This document shows, piece by piece, positions 35,663-46,079 of a stretch of DNA of 64,000 bases. The notes under the pieces are model-generated. The model was not told the origin of the DNA, searched no databases, and saw only the letters and a program-made list of their open reading frames with translations. This DNA comes from Cellvibrio sp. pealriver (lineage in GTDB: Bacteria; Pseudomonadota; Gammaproteobacteria; Pseudomonadales; Cellvibrionaceae). The position numbers and the translations under genes were made by a program. Where the stretch lies: NCBI RefSeq assembly GCF_001183545.1, contig NZ_KQ236688.1:1951149-2015148 (forward strand), given 5' to 3'. Each line of letters opens with the position of its first letter. Within the stretch, counting starts at the first letter, position 1.

Positions 35663-36943
35663 TTAGTTAAAGAATGGCGACCATGCGGGTTCCCGCACAT
35701 CACCTTGTTTTGGAGGCTGGAGGATTTTGACACGCGCATCGAGGGACACGGCTGCCAACACTCCTTTACCACCAGAACGAGTCGCATACATCAGCATAGC
35801 GCCATTGGGCGCTATAGTAGGCGATTCGTCCAAATTTGTCTCGGACAAAATGCGTAAATTACCAGATTTTATATCTTGTGCCGCAATATGATGGGTAGTT
35901 CCGGGGCGTTTATTCAACATAACCAGACTTTTACCATCCGGCGAAACCCGGGCACGGGCATTATAATCGCCATCAAACGTTACGCGTTCTTGCTGCATGG
36001 AAGATAAGTGCACCTGATAAATTTGCGGCTTACCGCCTCTATCTGAGGTAAAAAACAGTGATGCGCCGTCCGCTGACCAAGTTGGCTCATGGTCAATAGC
36101 AAAATGATTAGTCACACGAGTCAATTGACGAGTCAGTACATTCATCACATAAATTTCAGGATTGCCATCCTTCGATAGCGCCATCGCCAGTTTTTGTCCG
36201 TCCGGAGACCACGCCGGTGCACCATTCAAACCACGGAAATTAGTCATCTGCTGACGTCTGCCAGTGGCAATATCCTGAATGTAGATTGCAGGTTTGTTAT
36301 CAGATTCGAATGACACATAAGCTACGCGCTGCCCATTTGGAGACCATACAGGCGACAACAATGGATAACGGGATTCAAGCAACATACGGGGGCGAAAGCC
36401 ATCGATATCCGAGAGCATCAAGCGGTATTTTTGTGGGCGTTTAAATGCCTCAACATAAATCAATTTAGTTGAAAAAATGCCTCGAACACCTGTGATTGTT
36501 TCATATACCTTATCACTGATGTGGTGTGCCATATCACGCAATTGCGTCGCTGAACCATCAACGGTGAGTTTGGCAAAGACACGCTTTTGTTGAACCACAT
36601 CAAAGAGCTCATAGCTCGCATAATAACGGCCAGCCTGTTGGGTGATGGATCCAATCACCAAATACTCAGAACCCAATGCTTTCCAGTCACGATAATGAAC
36701 TTCCGCCTCGGAGCGAGGAAAAGACAACATACGCTCAGGTGCAGTTGCTTCAAACTGGCCAGAAAACTCCAAGTCATTACCGATGATTTTTGCCAAATCC
36801 TCAGGTAGTGCTCCGCCTGTCCATGCAAAAGGTACCACCGCAATTTTTGTGGGATTGTCTACACCTTTAGTCACCTTCAGGTTTAATTGTGCCTGGGCAA
36901 TCCCAGTGACAAAAATTAGACATAATAATAAATATCGATTCAC
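35663..36943 (-). CDS. tolB: Tol-Pal system periplasmic protein TolB
   Basis: A 426-residue periplasmic protein with a signal peptide (YLLLCLIFVTGIAQA). An N-terminal alpha/beta domain (about residues 20-160) is followed by a six-bladed beta-propeller with repeated SP(D/N)G-x-x-(I/V/L)A motifs (SPNGQRVAYVS, SPDGQKLAMAL, SADGASLFFTS, SPDGKSLVML). It binds Pal and the TolA C-terminus. Its ATG overlaps the tolA stop by 4 nt, so translation is coupled. Confidence 0.97.
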   Translation of the reverse strand: MNRYLLLCLIFVTGIAQAQLNLKVTKGVDNPTKIAVVPFAWTGGALPEDLAKIIGNDLEFSGQFEATAPERMLSFPRSEAEVHYRDWKALGSEYLVIGSITQQAGRYYASYELFDVVQQKRVFAKLTVDGSATQLRDMAHHISDKVYETITGVRGIFSTKLIYVEAFKRPQKYRLMLSDIDGFRPRMLLESRYPLLSPVWSPNGQRVAYVSFESDNKPAIYIQDIATGRRQQMTNFRGLNGAPAWSPDGQKLAMALSKDGNPEIYVMNVLTRQLTRVTNHFAIDHEPTWSADGASLFFTSDRGGKPQIYQVHLSSMQQERVTFDGDYNARARVSPDGKSLVMLNKRPGTTHHIAAQDIKSGNLRILSETNLDESPTIAPNGAMLMYATRSGGKGVLAAVSLDARVKILQPPKQGDVREPAWSPFFN

Positions 36944-37782
36944 GACCTTAAATCCTCTGGGCTAAATGTAAACCTGAACACACGAAAATATTTTTCAAAT
37001 ATATCTGGTGGAATCTGCATCGCTTCAGTAAATCTGTCTACGCGTCTCACCGCCTGTTCAGCAGAGCGATCAAACGCTGGATCACCGCTACTTTTGATAA
37101 TTCGCAACCCCGTCACTACACCGGTCGGAAGCATGTTCACCTCCAACGTCACCTCCATTCCCCGTCTCGCTGATGGGGGACGACTCCAGTTTTGTTGAAC
37201 CCTTTCTATGAGCATTTCCTCATAACTTTTGGTATTCACGTCATCATTCGATTCACTAATGTGCTTCTCTTCCTTTTGCAAGGCGGCTTGTATGCGGCGT
37301 TGCTCTTCTTGAGCTTCCTGCTCTCGTTTGGTTTTTTTGGCGGCTTCAGCTTTTTGCTTGGCCTGTTCCTCAGCTTTACGCTTTTTTTCTGCCGCCTCTT
37401 TCTCTGCTTTGGCTTTAGCTATTTTTGCCTGTTCTTCTTTGATTTTTTGCTGTTTTTGCTTTTCTGCTTCGGCAGCTTTTGCTTCCTGCTCTTTTTTCTT
37501 CTGAACTAAAGCTTCAGCTTCCTTGCGGCGCTGCTCTTCCTGCTTCTTATTGTTCTTTAAATCCTCGTAAGCTTTGGAGTCCAACACCTGTTCTTTCGTT
37601 TGTTGCGGCTGGGCTTTAGCCTTTGGCTTCATATCAACCAGTGTTGCCGTAACATAATGTGGTTTATAAGGTTCCTCTTCTTTTTTGAAGAAATCCCAGT
37701 TGCCTAAAAATAACACCAACAGCAAAACGTGAAAAAACACGCTAAGAAATAAAGGAAGTGATAGCGATTGTTCAAACTTCAT
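36940..37782 (-). CDS. tolA: Tol-Pal system inner-membrane protein TolA
   Basis: A 280-residue protein that spans the periplasm and transmits proton-motive energy from TolQR. An N-terminal membrane helix (about residues 9-27, LFLSVFFHVLLLVLFLG) precedes a long Lys/Glu/Ala/Gln-rich helical region (about 60-190). The C-terminal TonB-like domain (about 195-280) includes GVVTGLRIIKSSGDPAFDRSA. It is shorter in the helical part than E. coli TolA (421 residues), like other non-enteric TolA proteins. Confidence 0.95.
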   Translation of the reverse strand: MKFEQSLSLPLFLSVFFHVLLLVLFLGNWDFFKKEEEPYKPHYVTATLVDMKPKAKAQPQQTKEQVLDSKAYEDLKNNKKQEEQRRKEAEALVQKKKEQEAKAAEAEKQKQQKIKEEQAKIAKAKAEKEAAEKKRKAEEQAKQKAEAAKKTKREQEAQEEQRRIQAALQKEEKHISESNDDVNTKSYEEMLIERVQQNWSRPPSARRGMEVTLEVNMLPTGVVTGLRIIKSSGDPAFDRSAEQAVRRVDRFTEAMQIPPDIFEKYFRVFRFTFSPEDLRS

Positions 37783-37787
37783 ATAGG

Positions 37788-38216
37788 TTAGCGCGCTGGC
37801 TCCGTTATCAAGCCTACCGAAGGTGCTCCAGCCTGTTTAAGCTCTCCCATAAGAGTAACAACAACCCCGTAATCGACTTTTTTATCACCTTGTACGAAGA
37901 CTGGAGTGTTAGGTTTTTCTTTCAGAACTTTACTCACTATTGACTTGATCTCAGCGAGAGGACGCGGAGCCTCAGCATCCCCCCCAAGATCAATATAATA
38001 AGTGCCGTCGGCTTTAACTGATACCGTAATAGGTTCGTCTTCTTTGCTTTCAACAGGCTCAGAGGCAGCTTGCGGTAATTCCACTTTGATCCCTTGGGTC
38101 ATCATGGGTGCAGCAATCATAAACACGATCAAAAGAACCAACATCACATCGATTAATGGCACAACATTAATCTCAGCTTTCAGTTTCTTTTTAATTGGAG
38201 GACCAAATCCAGACAT
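37788..38216 (-). CDS. tolR: Tol-Pal system protein TolR
   Basis: A 142-residue ExbD-family protein. With TolQ it forms the proton channel that energises TolA. A single membrane helix (about residues 17-37) carries the conserved Asp in VPLIDVMLVLLIVFM. A periplasmic domain follows with DKKVDYGVVVTLMGELKQAG. It is spaced 5 nt from tolA. Confidence 0.96.
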   Translation of the reverse strand: MSGFGPPIKKKLKAEINVVPLIDVMLVLLIVFMIAAPMMTQGIKVELPQAASEPVESKEDEPITVSVKADGTYYIDLGGDAEAPRPLAEIKSIVSKVLKEKPNTPVFVQGDKKVDYGVVVTLMGELKQAGAPSVGLITEPAR

Positions 38217-38253
38217 AGCTATTAACCTGTTTTTTCAGTGACTATAAACAGCG

Positions 38254-38940
38254 TTATTTGCTGTGGACCTGACGATGTAAAATCGCTGAAAACTCCTCTG
38301 CAAACGTCTGATAGTTTGCCAGCAAGCTTTCTGCACGCGCTGAAAACTTGTTATATGCAAGCACTGCTGGAATAGCTGCAAAAAGCCCCATTGCAGTTGC
38401 GATCAAGGCCTCGGCAATACCAGGTGCTACTGTCGCGAGGCTTGGCTGACCCGCATTAGCAATATTCAGGAATGACACCATGATGCCCCACACAGTTCCG
38501 AAAAGACCGATGTAGGGACTTACTGATGCAACACTCGCAAGAAACGGTAAATTCTCTTCCAACTTTTCTTGTTCGCGCGCTAGGGCAACACGCATGGCCC
38601 GCTGGGAACCTTCCATTACCGCATCCGAGTCTGCACCTGCTGTTTGACGCAAGCGCGTAAACTCTTTGAAACCCGCACGAAAAATACTTTCAATTCCCTC
38701 CACCATTTCGTTGCGGCCATTGCCTTGACGATATAACTGGTTTAGGTCAATTCCCGACCAAAATTGCTTTTCAAAGTAATTAAACGCACCTGCTGCTTTT
38801 CGTTGATAGCGCTCACGTTGAAAGATCATGGCCCACGAAATGACTGAGGCCAATACGAGGATCAGCATCACTAATTGCACTAGAAAGCTGGCATTAAGAA
38901 TGAGATGAGAAATTGACAGACTGTTATCTGTGGCAGGCAT
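38254..38940 (-). CDS. tolQ: Tol-Pal system protein TolQ
   Basis: A 228-residue ExbB/MotA-family inner-membrane protein with three membrane helices: about residues 16-36, and two in the second half (VSPYIGLFGTVWGIMVSFLNI and EALIATAMGLFAAIPAVLAYN). These include the Thr/Ala-rich pore-lining segments. It assembles with TolR into the stator-like motor complex. Confidence 0.96.
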   Translation of the reverse strand: MPATDNSLSISHLILNASFLVQLVMLILVLASVISWAMIFQRERYQRKAAGAFNYFEKQFWSGIDLNQLYRQGNGRNEMVEGIESIFRAGFKEFTRLRQTAGADSDAVMEGSQRAMRVALAREQEKLEENLPFLASVASVSPYIGLFGTVWGIMVSFLNIANAGQPSLATVAPGIAEALIATAMGLFAAIPAVLAYNKFSARAESLLANYQTFAEEFSAILHRQVHSK

Positions 38941-38961
38941 AAGCTTGATTAACTCTCAGTT

Positions 38962-39369
38962 TTAAAGACGACATAATTGATTCAATTGCTGATACATACT
39001 GGCGGGAAGTGCGTTAGGTTTCATAGATTCTGCATCGACACAGGCGATGCGAATTACCCCCTCACACATCAACTCTTCGCCACGCAGTACCCGCTGCTGA
39101 AATTCGATATAGGTTCGCGCCAGTTTATGAATTTGCGCAGTTACATTGAGCAAATCATCCAAGCGCGCTGGGCGACGGTAATTAATCTGTGCCGAATGAA
39201 CGACCAACAATAAACCACCATCCAAAATTGCGGGCTTATCATAGCCGAAACTGCGCAAAAATTCTGTACGACCACGCTCCATGAACTTGAGATAATTTAC
39301 ATAGTAAACAATCCCCCCTGCATCCGTGTCCTCGATATAAACCCTCACCGGGGTACTAAACGCATTCAT
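38962..39369 (-). CDS. ybgC: YbgC acyl-CoA thioesterase
   Basis: A 135-residue hotdog-fold thioesterase. YbgC proteins hydrolyse acyl-CoA or acyl-ACP and are associated with the tol-pal operon. The active-site signature DTDAGGIVYYVNYLKFMERGR (about residues 13-33) with the catalytic Asp is present. The start at 39369 is used because the longer frame would run well into ruvB; from here there are 7 nt to the ruvB stop. Confidence 0.94.
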   Translation of the reverse strand: MNAFSTPVRVYIEDTDAGGIVYYVNYLKFMERGRTEFLRSFGYDKPAILDGGLLLVVHSAQINYRRPARLDDLLNVTAQIHKLARTYIEFQQRVLRGEELMCEGVIRIACVDAESMKPNALPASMYQQLNQLCRL

Positions 39370-39376
39370 ACCACTA

Positions 39377-40405
39377 TTATTCCGTAGGATCTTGTAACCG
39401 TTTGGGGACGGGCATACCGAAATATAAATACGCATTGTTGGTCAAAATACGGCCACGCGGAGTGCGCGCCATAAAACCTTGCTGTATCAAATAGGGCTCG
39501 ATTACATCTTCAATCGTTCCGCGATCTTCACTGATGGCTGCTGCCAAGCTTTCTACCCCTACCGGCCCACCATCAAAATTGTGCAGCATGGCCATTAACA
39601 AGCGGCGATCCATATGATCAAAACCACGCTCGTCCACATTCAGCATATTCAATGCAGCATCTGCCATGGTCGCAGTGACTGTGCCATCACCTTTGATTTC
39701 GGCATAGTCACGTACACGACGCAACAAGCGATTAGCAATTCGCGGGGTTCCGCGAGAACGTTTGGCAACCTCGCCTGCGCCTTCATAATCCATTTTCACG
39801 CCCAACAAGGCCGCTGAACGCGCAACTATATGGGTAAGATCGGCGACATTATAAAACTCCAAACGCTGAACAATACCAAAACGGTCACGCAGAGGTGATG
39901 TCAACAAGCCTGCACGGGTTGTTGCACCAACAAGGGTAAATTGCGGTAAATCCAGTTTTATCGAACGTGCAGCTGGCCCTTCACCGATCATGATATCTAG
40001 CTGGAAATCTTCCATTGCAGGATACAAAATTTCTTCCACGACCGGGCTAAGACGATGGATCTCATCGATAAATAAAACATCGCCGGGCTCAAGATTCGTG
40101 AGCAGCGCAGCCAAATCTCCCGCTTTTTCCAACACAGGACCGGATGTGCTCTTAAGCGAAACATTCATTTCATTGGCAATAATATTGGCCAATGTGGTTT
40201 TGCCTAACCCAGGGGGGCCAAACACTAATGTGTGATCAAGTGCTTCACCACGCTTTTTAGCGGCACCGATAAAAATCTCCATCTGTTCGCATACGGCTGG
40301 CTGGCCAACATAATCAGCAAGGTATTTAGGGCGCACAGTACGATCAAGATGATCTTCGCGCTCTTTAGCAGTAGGAGCAATCAATCGATCCGTTTCTATC
40401 ATCAA
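39377..40405 (-). CDS. ruvB: Holliday junction branch-migration ATPase RuvB
   Basis: A 342-residue AAA+ motor that drives branch migration with RuvA. Walker [10 protein letters not shown] and Walker [10 protein letters not shown] are in the N-terminal half, with sensor-1 LVGATTRAG. The C-terminal winged-helix segment follows (RTPRGRILT). It lies downstream of ruvA and ruvC in the same direction. Confidence 0.98.
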   Translation of the reverse strand: MMIETDRLIAPTAKEREDHLDRTVRPKYLADYVGQPAVCEQMEIFIGAAKKRGEALDHTLVFGPPGLGKTTLANIIANEMNVSLKSTSGPVLEKAGDLAALLTNLEPGDVLFIDEIHRLSPVVEEILYPAMEDFQLDIMIGEGPAARSIKLDLPQFTLVGATTRAGLLTSPLRDRFGIVQRLEFYNVADLTHIVARSAALLGVKMDYEGAGEVAKRSRGTPRIANRLLRRVRDYAEIKGDGTVTATMADAALNMLNVDERGFDHMDRRLLMAMLHNFDGGPVGVESLAAAISEDRGTIEDVIEPYLIQQGFMARTPRGRILTNNAYLYFGMPVPKRLQDPTE

Positions 40406-40421
40406 GTAAACCCTTTAAAAA

Positions 40422-41036
40422 CTAACCGGCAATGCTACGAAGAGCGATGCGAATCAGCTCTTCGCTTTTCGCATCGGGTTTTTGTTTATTAGCCAGCGAT
40501 ACCATTTTTGCTGCCTCTACCGGTTTGTAGCCTAACGCAATGAGGGCACTTTCTGCTTCTGCGAACACGTCGTTATCAGTTGCGATGCCTTGGATTTCAC
40601 TGTGCGCCAACATATCACCTTGCGGCATATCCCAATTTTTCAGGCGATCGCGCAATTCAATTACCAATCGCTCGGCAGTTTTTTTACCTATGCCCGGGAC
40701 TTTGGTCAGGGCGTTGATATTATCGTCCCGCACGCAGCGGGCAATATCGTCAGCTTCCATACCCGATAAGATTGCAATCGCAAGCTTGGGGCCAACACCA
40801 TTCACTTTGATCAAGGTACGGAATAATGAGCGATCGCGCTGTTCAGCAAACCCGAATAGTTGATGCAAATTTTCCGTAATCGATAGATGGGTATGCAGTA
40901 CAACTTCATGCCCTAAAGCAGGCAGACGATAAAAAGTGGTCATGGGTGCCTGTACTTCATAACCAACCCCGTTCACATCCAACAATAAATAAGGAGGTTG
41001 CTTTTCTACCAACAACCCACGCAAACGTCCAATCAT
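40422..41036 (-). CDS. ruvA: Holliday junction-binding protein RuvA
   Basis: A 204-residue tetrameric protein that recognises the four-way junction and loads RuvB. The N-terminal OB fold (MIGRLRGLLVEKQPPYLLLD) is followed by two helix-hairpin-helix motifs (VNGVGPKLAIAIL and VPGIGKKTAERLVIEL). The C-terminal three-helix domain that contacts RuvB is also present. Confidence 0.98.
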   Translation of the reverse strand: MIGRLRGLLVEKQPPYLLLDVNGVGYEVQAPMTTFYRLPALGHEVVLHTHLSITENLHQLFGFAEQRDRSLFRTLIKVNGVGPKLAIAILSGMEADDIARCVRDDNINALTKVPGIGKKTAERLVIELRDRLKNWDMPQGDMLAHSEIQGIATDNDVFAEAESALIALGYKPVEAAKMVSLANKQKPDAKSEELIRIALRSIAG

Positions 41037-41068
41037 AACCAGCCTCTTTGTTGTTTAGGTTACGGAAA

Positions 41069-41590
41069 TTACACTATACGGCCGCGGCGAAAACTCGAAG
41101 AACCCGCCATCCTGATTAAATGGTCGCGCGTGTTGGCATGGCAAAGAGCGACCGCCAGCGCGTCAGCGGCATCCTCTTGCGGCGATGCAGGCAAGCGCAA
41201 CAAGGTTTTTACCATGTGCTGAACCTGCAATTTATCCGCTGCACCATTCCCCACCACCGATTGCTTCACCTTGCGCGCCTCATATTCCGACACAGGCACA
41301 TTTTGCGCTGTTGCAGCCACTATTGCTGCGCCTCGCGCCTGACCAAGTTTTAGTGCAGATGCCGCATTCTTAGCCATGAATACTTGCTCAATTGCCATTT
41401 CTTGCGGGCAATATTGCTCGATAATTTGGGTTAATGAATCAAAAATGACTTTTAAACGAGCGGGCAATTCATCTGAATCTTTCATCCGGATTACGCCGCT
41501 GGTGACATACTCCGATTTGCTACCGATGACATTGATAATGCCAAAACCAGTTTTGCGGGAACCGGGATCAATACCGAGGATAAGCGCCAT
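41069..41590 (-). CDS. ruvC: crossover junction endodeoxyribonuclease RuvC
   Basis: A 173-residue Holliday-junction resolvase with an RNase H fold. The first catalytic Asp is in [12 protein letters not shown], the Glu is in [11 protein letters not shown], and the C-terminal acidic pair lies in [13 protein letters not shown]. The start at 41590 gives the conserved N-terminus MALILG; the longer frame is not family-like. Confidence 0.97.
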   Translation of the reverse strand: MALILGIDPGSRKTGFGIINVIGSKSEYVTSGVIRMKDSDELPARLKVIFDSLTQIIEQYCPQEMAIEQVFMAKNAASALKLGQARGAAIVAATAQNVPVSEYEARKVKQSVVGNGAADKLQVQHMVKTLLRLPASPQEDAADALAVALCHANTRDHLIRMAGSSSFRRGRIV

Positions 41591-41682
41591 AGCTTGTATC
41601 TTTATACAGTAGTTATGGCGCAGTGTAGAGCTATGTGAGGCTGGAGGCAAGTTATAGGGAAGCACTGAACAGAGGAAACGAG

Positions 41683-42426
41683 CTACCCCAATTGCTCCAT
41701 TATTTCTTCCGAAATGTCAGCATTGGTGTAGACGTTTTGCACATCGTCCAAGTCTTCAAGCGCATCAATTAATGCGAGGATTTTTTCGGCGGCGTCTTTA
41801 TCGAGGCTCACGGTAAGCGATGGGATTTGGGTGATTTCGGATTCGGACTCTTTCAATCCGGCGCTAGCCAGCGCATCTTTAACGCGAAAAAAATCTTCGA
41901 AGGCGGTCATCACATCGGCCGAACCATCATCATTGATAACCACATCATCTGCGCCCGCTTCCAACGCCGCTTCCATCAAGGCATCTTCATTAATACCCGG
42001 CGCAAAACTGATTTGGCCTTTGCGGGCGAACAGATAAGAGACCGAACCACTGGTGCCGAGGTTACCGCCCTTCTTATCAAATGCATGGCGTACATCACCC
42101 GCGGTGCGATTGCGGTTGTCGGTCATACATTCAACAATAAAGGCAACCCCGTTTACGCCGTAGCCTTCATAGGTTAATTCTTCGTAGGCTTCAGAATCAG
42201 TGGTACCAGCGCCACGAGCAATCGCGCGCTCTACCACATCTTTTTTAAGATTATTTAAATAGGCTTTTTCCACCGCCGCGCGCAAACGCGGGTTATCGGC
42301 TGGATTTGGGCCGCCTTTCGCGGCGACTGTCAGTTCGCGGATAATTTTGGTGAAAATTTTAGTCCGCTTGGCGTCTTGACGCGCTTTGCGGTGTTTCATG
42401 TTAGCCCATTTGGAATGTCCGGCCAT
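41683..42426 (-). CDS. yebC: YebC/PmpR (TACO1-type) regulatory protein
   Basis: A 247-residue member of the YebC/TACO1 family. Members have been described as transcriptional regulators (PmpR in Pseudomonas) and as factors that aid translation of difficult sequences. The N-terminus [20 protein letters not shown] is highly conserved and fixes the start at 42426. It lies between aspS and ruvC, the common gammaproteobacterial order. Confidence 0.96.
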   Translation of the reverse strand: MAGHSKWANMKHRKARQDAKRTKIFTKIIRELTVAAKGGPNPADNPRLRAAVEKAYLNNLKKDVVERAIARGAGTTDSEAYEELTYEGYGVNGVAFIVECMTDNRNRTAGDVRHAFDKKGGNLGTSGSVSYLFARKGQISFAPGINEDALMEAALEAGADDVVINDDGSADVMTAFEDFFRVKDALASAGLKESESEITQIPSLTVSLDKDAAEKILALIDALEDLDDVQNVYTNADISEEIMEQLG

Positions 42427-42478
42427 TGATAGCTCCCATTCAGATGCTTTGTAACAATAAAAAGACAAAAGTCAGAAA

Positions 42479-42508
42479 CAAAAAAGGTGGGCAATTGCCC
42501 ACCCTTTT
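42479..42508 (-). terminator. terminator after aspS
   Basis: GGTGGGC and GCCCACC pair around an AATT loop, with A-runs before and T-runs after on both strands. Confidence 0.8.
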
Positions 42509-42521
42509 CAACACCTAAGCA

Positions 42522-44330
42522 TTACATACCGTATTCGGGCGACTCTTCTGTCACTTCAACAGCTTTCTTTTGATTGCGCAGACGAATATGCAGTTCACGC
42601 AATTGCATTTCATCTACAGTACCGGGCGCATCAGTCATTACGCAAGCTGCGCTTTGGGTTTTCGGGAAGGCGATTACGTCGCGGATAGAGCTCGCGCCTA
42701 CCATCAACATAATCAAGCGATCCAGACCAAACGCCAAACCACCGTGTGGTGGTGCACCGTAGCTCAGTGCATCCAACAGGAAGCCGAATTTTTCGCGTTG
42801 CTCTTCAGGGCTGATACCGAGAATTTGGAATACCGCTTGTTGCATTTCGGGTGAGTGAATACGCACAGAGCCACCACCCAATTCAGTACCGTTCAATACC
42901 AAATCGTAAGCGCGTGACAAAGCATCGCCCGGGCTCGCAATCAATTGCTCCGGTGTACAGCTTGGCGACGTGAATGGATGGTGGATTGAAGTCCAGCCGC
43001 CTTTGTCGTCATCTTCAAACATTGGGAAATCAACAACCCACAATGGTGCCCACTCACAGGTATACAGGTTCAAATCTGCACCCAGCTTGCAGCGCAGTGC
43101 ACCCAGTGCTTCGGTGACAATTTTGTGTTTGTCAGCGCCGAAGAAAATCAAATCGCCGTTTTCTGCACCAACGCGTTCAAGGATTGCAGCACGCACGGGT
43201 ACTGGCAGGTTTTTAACAATCGGTGATTGCAAACCTTCTTCCAAATCTGACTTGTCGTTTACTTTGATGTAAGCCAAGCCTTTTGCACCGTAGATGCCAA
43301 CAAACTTGGTGTAATCATCAATTTGTTTACGGGTCAGTTTCTCGTTGCCGCCGGGCACTTTCAATGCGGTAACGCGTGATTTTGGATCATTCGCTGGACC
43401 AGCAAATACTTTGAAATCAACTTCTGCCACCAGATCTTTGATATCCACCAATTGCAGTGGGATACGCATGTCAGGCTTGTCTGAACCGTATTTGGCAATC
43501 GCTTCAGAGAATGGCATGTGTTTGATTTCAGCGAATTCAATGTTCAACAAATCTTTGAACAATTCACGGAACATACCTTCTGTCACTTCCATAATTTGCT
43601 CTTGGCTCATAAAGGAAGTTTCGATATCGATTTGGGTAAATTCAGGCTGACGATCTGCACGCAGGTCTTCGTCGCGGAAACATTTTGCGATTTGGTAGTA
43701 ACGGTCGTAACCGGCAACCATCAACAATTGCTTAAACAATTGCGGGGATTGCGGCAGCGCAAAGAACTTACCATCGTGGGTACGTGAAGGCACCAGATAA
43801 TCGCGCGCACCTTCTGGTGTTGCGCGGGTCAGGATCGGGGTTTCTACATCAAGGAAGCCGTTGCGATCCAGATAATTGCGGATTGCGCTGGTTACTTTGC
43901 TGCGAAAGCGCAGATTTTTCTGCATTTCAGCGCGGCGCAGATCAAGGAAGCGATACTTCAAACGGGTTTCTTCGCCCACATTGGTGTAGCCATCCAGCGG
44001 GAAAGGAATGGTTTTGGCTTCGTTGAGAATGGTCAGAGCAGTACCGTAAACTTCAATCTCACCTGTCGGCATATTCGGGTTAACGGTTGCTGCTGCGCGC
44101 GCGCGAACCTTGCCGGTCACTTGCAACACATACTCTCCACGTACCTTGTCAGCCAGCGCAAAGTTTTCTTTGCCATCCGGGTCAAATACCACTTGCACCA
44201 CACCTTCGCGGTCGCGCAGGTCGATAAAGATCACACCACCGTGATCACGACGGCCGTCTACCCATCCGCAGAGGGTGACTTCCTGGTTTATATGAGAGGC
44301 ATTTAAAGCGCCACAATATTGGCTGCGCAT
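42522..44330 (-). CDS. aspS: aspartyl-tRNA synthetase
   Basis: A 602-residue class II synthetase of the bacterial type. The N-terminal OB-fold anticodon domain ([24 protein letters not shown]) is followed by the catalytic core with motif 2 ([18 protein letters not shown]), the bacterial GAD insertion, and motif 3 ([13 protein letters not shown]). The C-terminal 30 residues are charged. It follows an fmdB-type gene, as in Pseudomonas. Confidence 0.98.
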   Translation of the reverse strand: MRSQYCGALNASHINQEVTLCGWVDGRRDHGGVIFIDLRDREGVVQVVFDPDGKENFALADKVRGEYVLQVTGKVRARAAATVNPNMPTGEIEVYGTALTILNEAKTIPFPLDGYTNVGEETRLKYRFLDLRRAEMQKNLRFRSKVTSAIRNYLDRNGFLDVETPILTRATPEGARDYLVPSRTHDGKFFALPQSPQLFKQLLMVAGYDRYYQIAKCFRDEDLRADRQPEFTQIDIETSFMSQEQIMEVTEGMFRELFKDLLNIEFAEIKHMPFSEAIAKYGSDKPDMRIPLQLVDIKDLVAEVDFKVFAGPANDPKSRVTALKVPGGNEKLTRKQIDDYTKFVGIYGAKGLAYIKVNDKSDLEEGLQSPIVKNLPVPVRAAILERVGAENGDLIFFGADKHKIVTEALGALRCKLGADLNLYTCEWAPLWVVDFPMFEDDDKGGWTSIHHPFTSPSCTPEQLIASPGDALSRAYDLVLNGTELGGGSVRIHSPEMQQAVFQILGISPEEQREKFGFLLDALSYGAPPHGGLAFGLDRLIMLMVGASSIRDVIAFPKTQSAACVMTDAPGTVDEMQLRELHIRLRNQKKAVEVTEESPEYGM

Positions 44331-44377
44331 AGGTTTTTCCCGTTATTTATCGACAGTAAATGGATTAGCTCGGCGAC

Positions 44378-44638
44378 TCAGCTAGACGAAGTCGCATTGG
44401 AGCTTGATGCAGATGAAGCACCGGAACTGCCTTCACCTGCGAGATTCTTTTTCTTGCCCGACTTGAAATCGGTCTCATACCAGCCGCCTCCCGCCAAGCG
44501 GAAACCGGCCGCGGAGATTTGCTTTTTCAAACTCGCCTTGCCGCAAGCAGGGCAATCTACCAAAGGAGCATCGCTCAGCTTTTGCAGCGCTTCCAATTCA
44601 TGATTGCAGGATTCACATTGGTATTCGTAGATAGGCAC
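44378..44638 (-). CDS. FmdB-family zinc-ribbon protein
   Basis: An 86-residue small protein of the FmdB/CxxC putative regulatory family. The N-terminus PIYEYQCESC and the second pair CPAC form a zinc ribbon. The C-terminal 25 residues are Gly/Ser/Ala-rich. A GTG at 44638 is the likely start: AGGTGA lies 5 nt upstream, and family members begin at this Pro-Ile-Tyr-Glu-Tyr. The function of the family is not firmly established. It sits just upstream of aspS. Confidence 0.88.
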   Translation of the reverse strand: MPIYEYQCESCNHELEALQKLSDAPLVDCPACGKASLKKQISAAGFRLAGGGWYETDFKSGKKKNLAGEGSSGASSASSSNATSSS

Positions 44639-44779
44639 GTCTATCACCTCAGTTCAAAAAGTCATCAACTACAGGATACCGAGACCCCAAAAGGGTCGCG
44701 ATTGTAACGTAAAAGGCTGGCGGCGAGAACCGCAGCCTGCGGGCAAAGATAGGGCTGCAAACATGAATTTCAAGCGAAC

Positions 44780-45475
44780 TCAGGGAATCTGCGAGCGATG
44801 CATACGCGCCTGCACACGGGAAGCGTGGCGCACCACCCACGCGGGCATGGTTTTTTCGTACTTGCGCGGATTAGGTAACATCACCGCCATACGCGCTGCG
44901 GCTGAAGGCCCTATCTGGGCGGCCGACACCTGATAATAATGGCGCGCTGCAGCCTCGACGCCAAATACGCCGTTGCCCCACTCCACCACATTCAAATAAA
45001 CCTCAAGAATACGACGCTTATCCCACACCAGCTCGATCATGAGTGCGATCACCGCCTCTTCTGCTTTACGCAGATAGGAGCGGGATGGCGATAAGAACAA
45101 ATTTTTAGCAAGCTGCTGGGTAATCGATGAACCACCTGCAACCGATTTGCCGCGACGCTCATTTTTTTTCAGGGCATATTCAATTCCCCGGAAATCAAAT
45201 CCGTGATGATCCATAAAACGATCATCCTCCGACGCAACTACCGCACGCTTTAAATGAGTGGAGATTTTCGGGTAATCCACCCATTCATGTTTTAATTTCG
45301 CGTTGGGATTTTTTTCACGCAACTCTTCAAGGCGAATATCCATGAAACTGGTTTCAGCAGGGTTAACCCATTTCCACAGCAATACGTGCGCAAAAATCCA
45401 TAGCTGATACGCAAGAAGTATCAGCAACAACCACTTGATTATGGATGCGCTCGCACGCCATAAAATTTTCATCAA
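44780..45475 (-). CDS. mtgA: monofunctional peptidoglycan glycosyltransferase MtgA
   Basis: A 231-residue GT51 enzyme that polymerises lipid II into glycan strands. An N-terminal membrane anchor (about residues 12-32) is followed by the catalytic motif ASEDDRFMDHHGFD with the key Glu. GGSSITQQLAKNLFLS and the segment RKAEEAVIALMIE are also present. No transpeptidase domain follows. It is co-directional with the DUF4124 gene upstream. Confidence 0.95.
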   Translation of the reverse strand: MMKILWRASASIIKWLLLILLAYQLWIFAHVLLWKWVNPAETSFMDIRLEELREKNPNAKLKHEWVDYPKISTHLKRAVVASEDDRFMDHHGFDFRGIEYALKKNERRGKSVAGGSSITQQLAKNLFLSPSRSYLRKAEEAVIALMIELVWDKRRILEVYLNVVEWGNGVFGVEAAARHYYQVSAAQIGPSAAARMAVMLPNPRKYEKTMPAWVVRHASRVQARMHRSQIP

Positions 45476-45493
45476 AACCCCGTGGTAAACACT

Positions 45494-45991
45494 CTATTGC
45501 GCCTGTTCTTGCTGCTGAATACGCTGCTGCATTGCTTCAGCGGCGGCGCGCGCTTTATCTAGCGCAGAATTAACCATAGGCTGTTGATTAATTGCTTGTG
45601 GATTTACCGCATCAGCCCCTTTATCGGATTGAGTTTCCACCGGAGCTGATATCGCATTTTGTATTTTGACTTCTACTTGCTCGGCATTGGCATTTTGTGG
45701 CTTATCCCCAAAATGAACTTGTCCGTCTGCATCAGTCCATTTATAAACGGTTGTCGGTGCAGCTTGTTCCTGCCCGCCATATTGGCTGGAAATATCATTA
45801 ACTGCTTGTTTGGCATCGTTAGTGAATTGCTCAGTTGAAAAAGATGCTCGCAAATCAGCAAACCAATTATCCCCCAGCTGTTCATGCATATCGCGCAGCG
45901 GCATTTGGCCTGTTTTTAAATACACGAGGTAATTGCCAATACCGACTATTAATACAAGCACCACCACTGATTTAAACAATAAACGCAACAT
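45494..45991 (-). CDS. DUF4124-domain membrane-anchored protein
   Basis: A 165-residue protein of unknown function. An N-terminal hydrophobic anchor (LLFKSVVVLVLIVGIGNYLVYL) precedes a periplasmic part. The DUF4124 signature VYKWTDADGQVHFGDKP lies at about residues 82-98. The C-terminal region is Gln/Ala-rich and likely helical. It is 18 nt upstream of mtgA on the same strand, so the two may be co-transcribed. Confidence 0.8.
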   Translation of the reverse strand: MLRLLFKSVVVLVLIVGIGNYLVYLKTGQMPLRDMHEQLGDNWFADLRASFSTEQFTNDAKQAVNDISSQYGGQEQAAPTTVYKWTDADGQVHFGDKPQNANAEQVEVKIQNAISAPVETQSDKGADAVNPQAINQQPMVNSALDKARAAAEAMQQRIQQQEQAQ

Positions 45992-46079
45992 AGATTGTCC
46001 TTTTTGATTCCTGATTAATTATTTTTTGCTCATTCGATTCATTCGTACTTCATCGTTTATTGAGATTAACCTATGAAGG

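Noticed and set aside
36940..37782. TolA considered as a TonB protein
   Set aside because: The Lys/Glu/Ala-rich helical region and the position between tolR and tolB identify TolA; TonB would have a Pro-rich linker.
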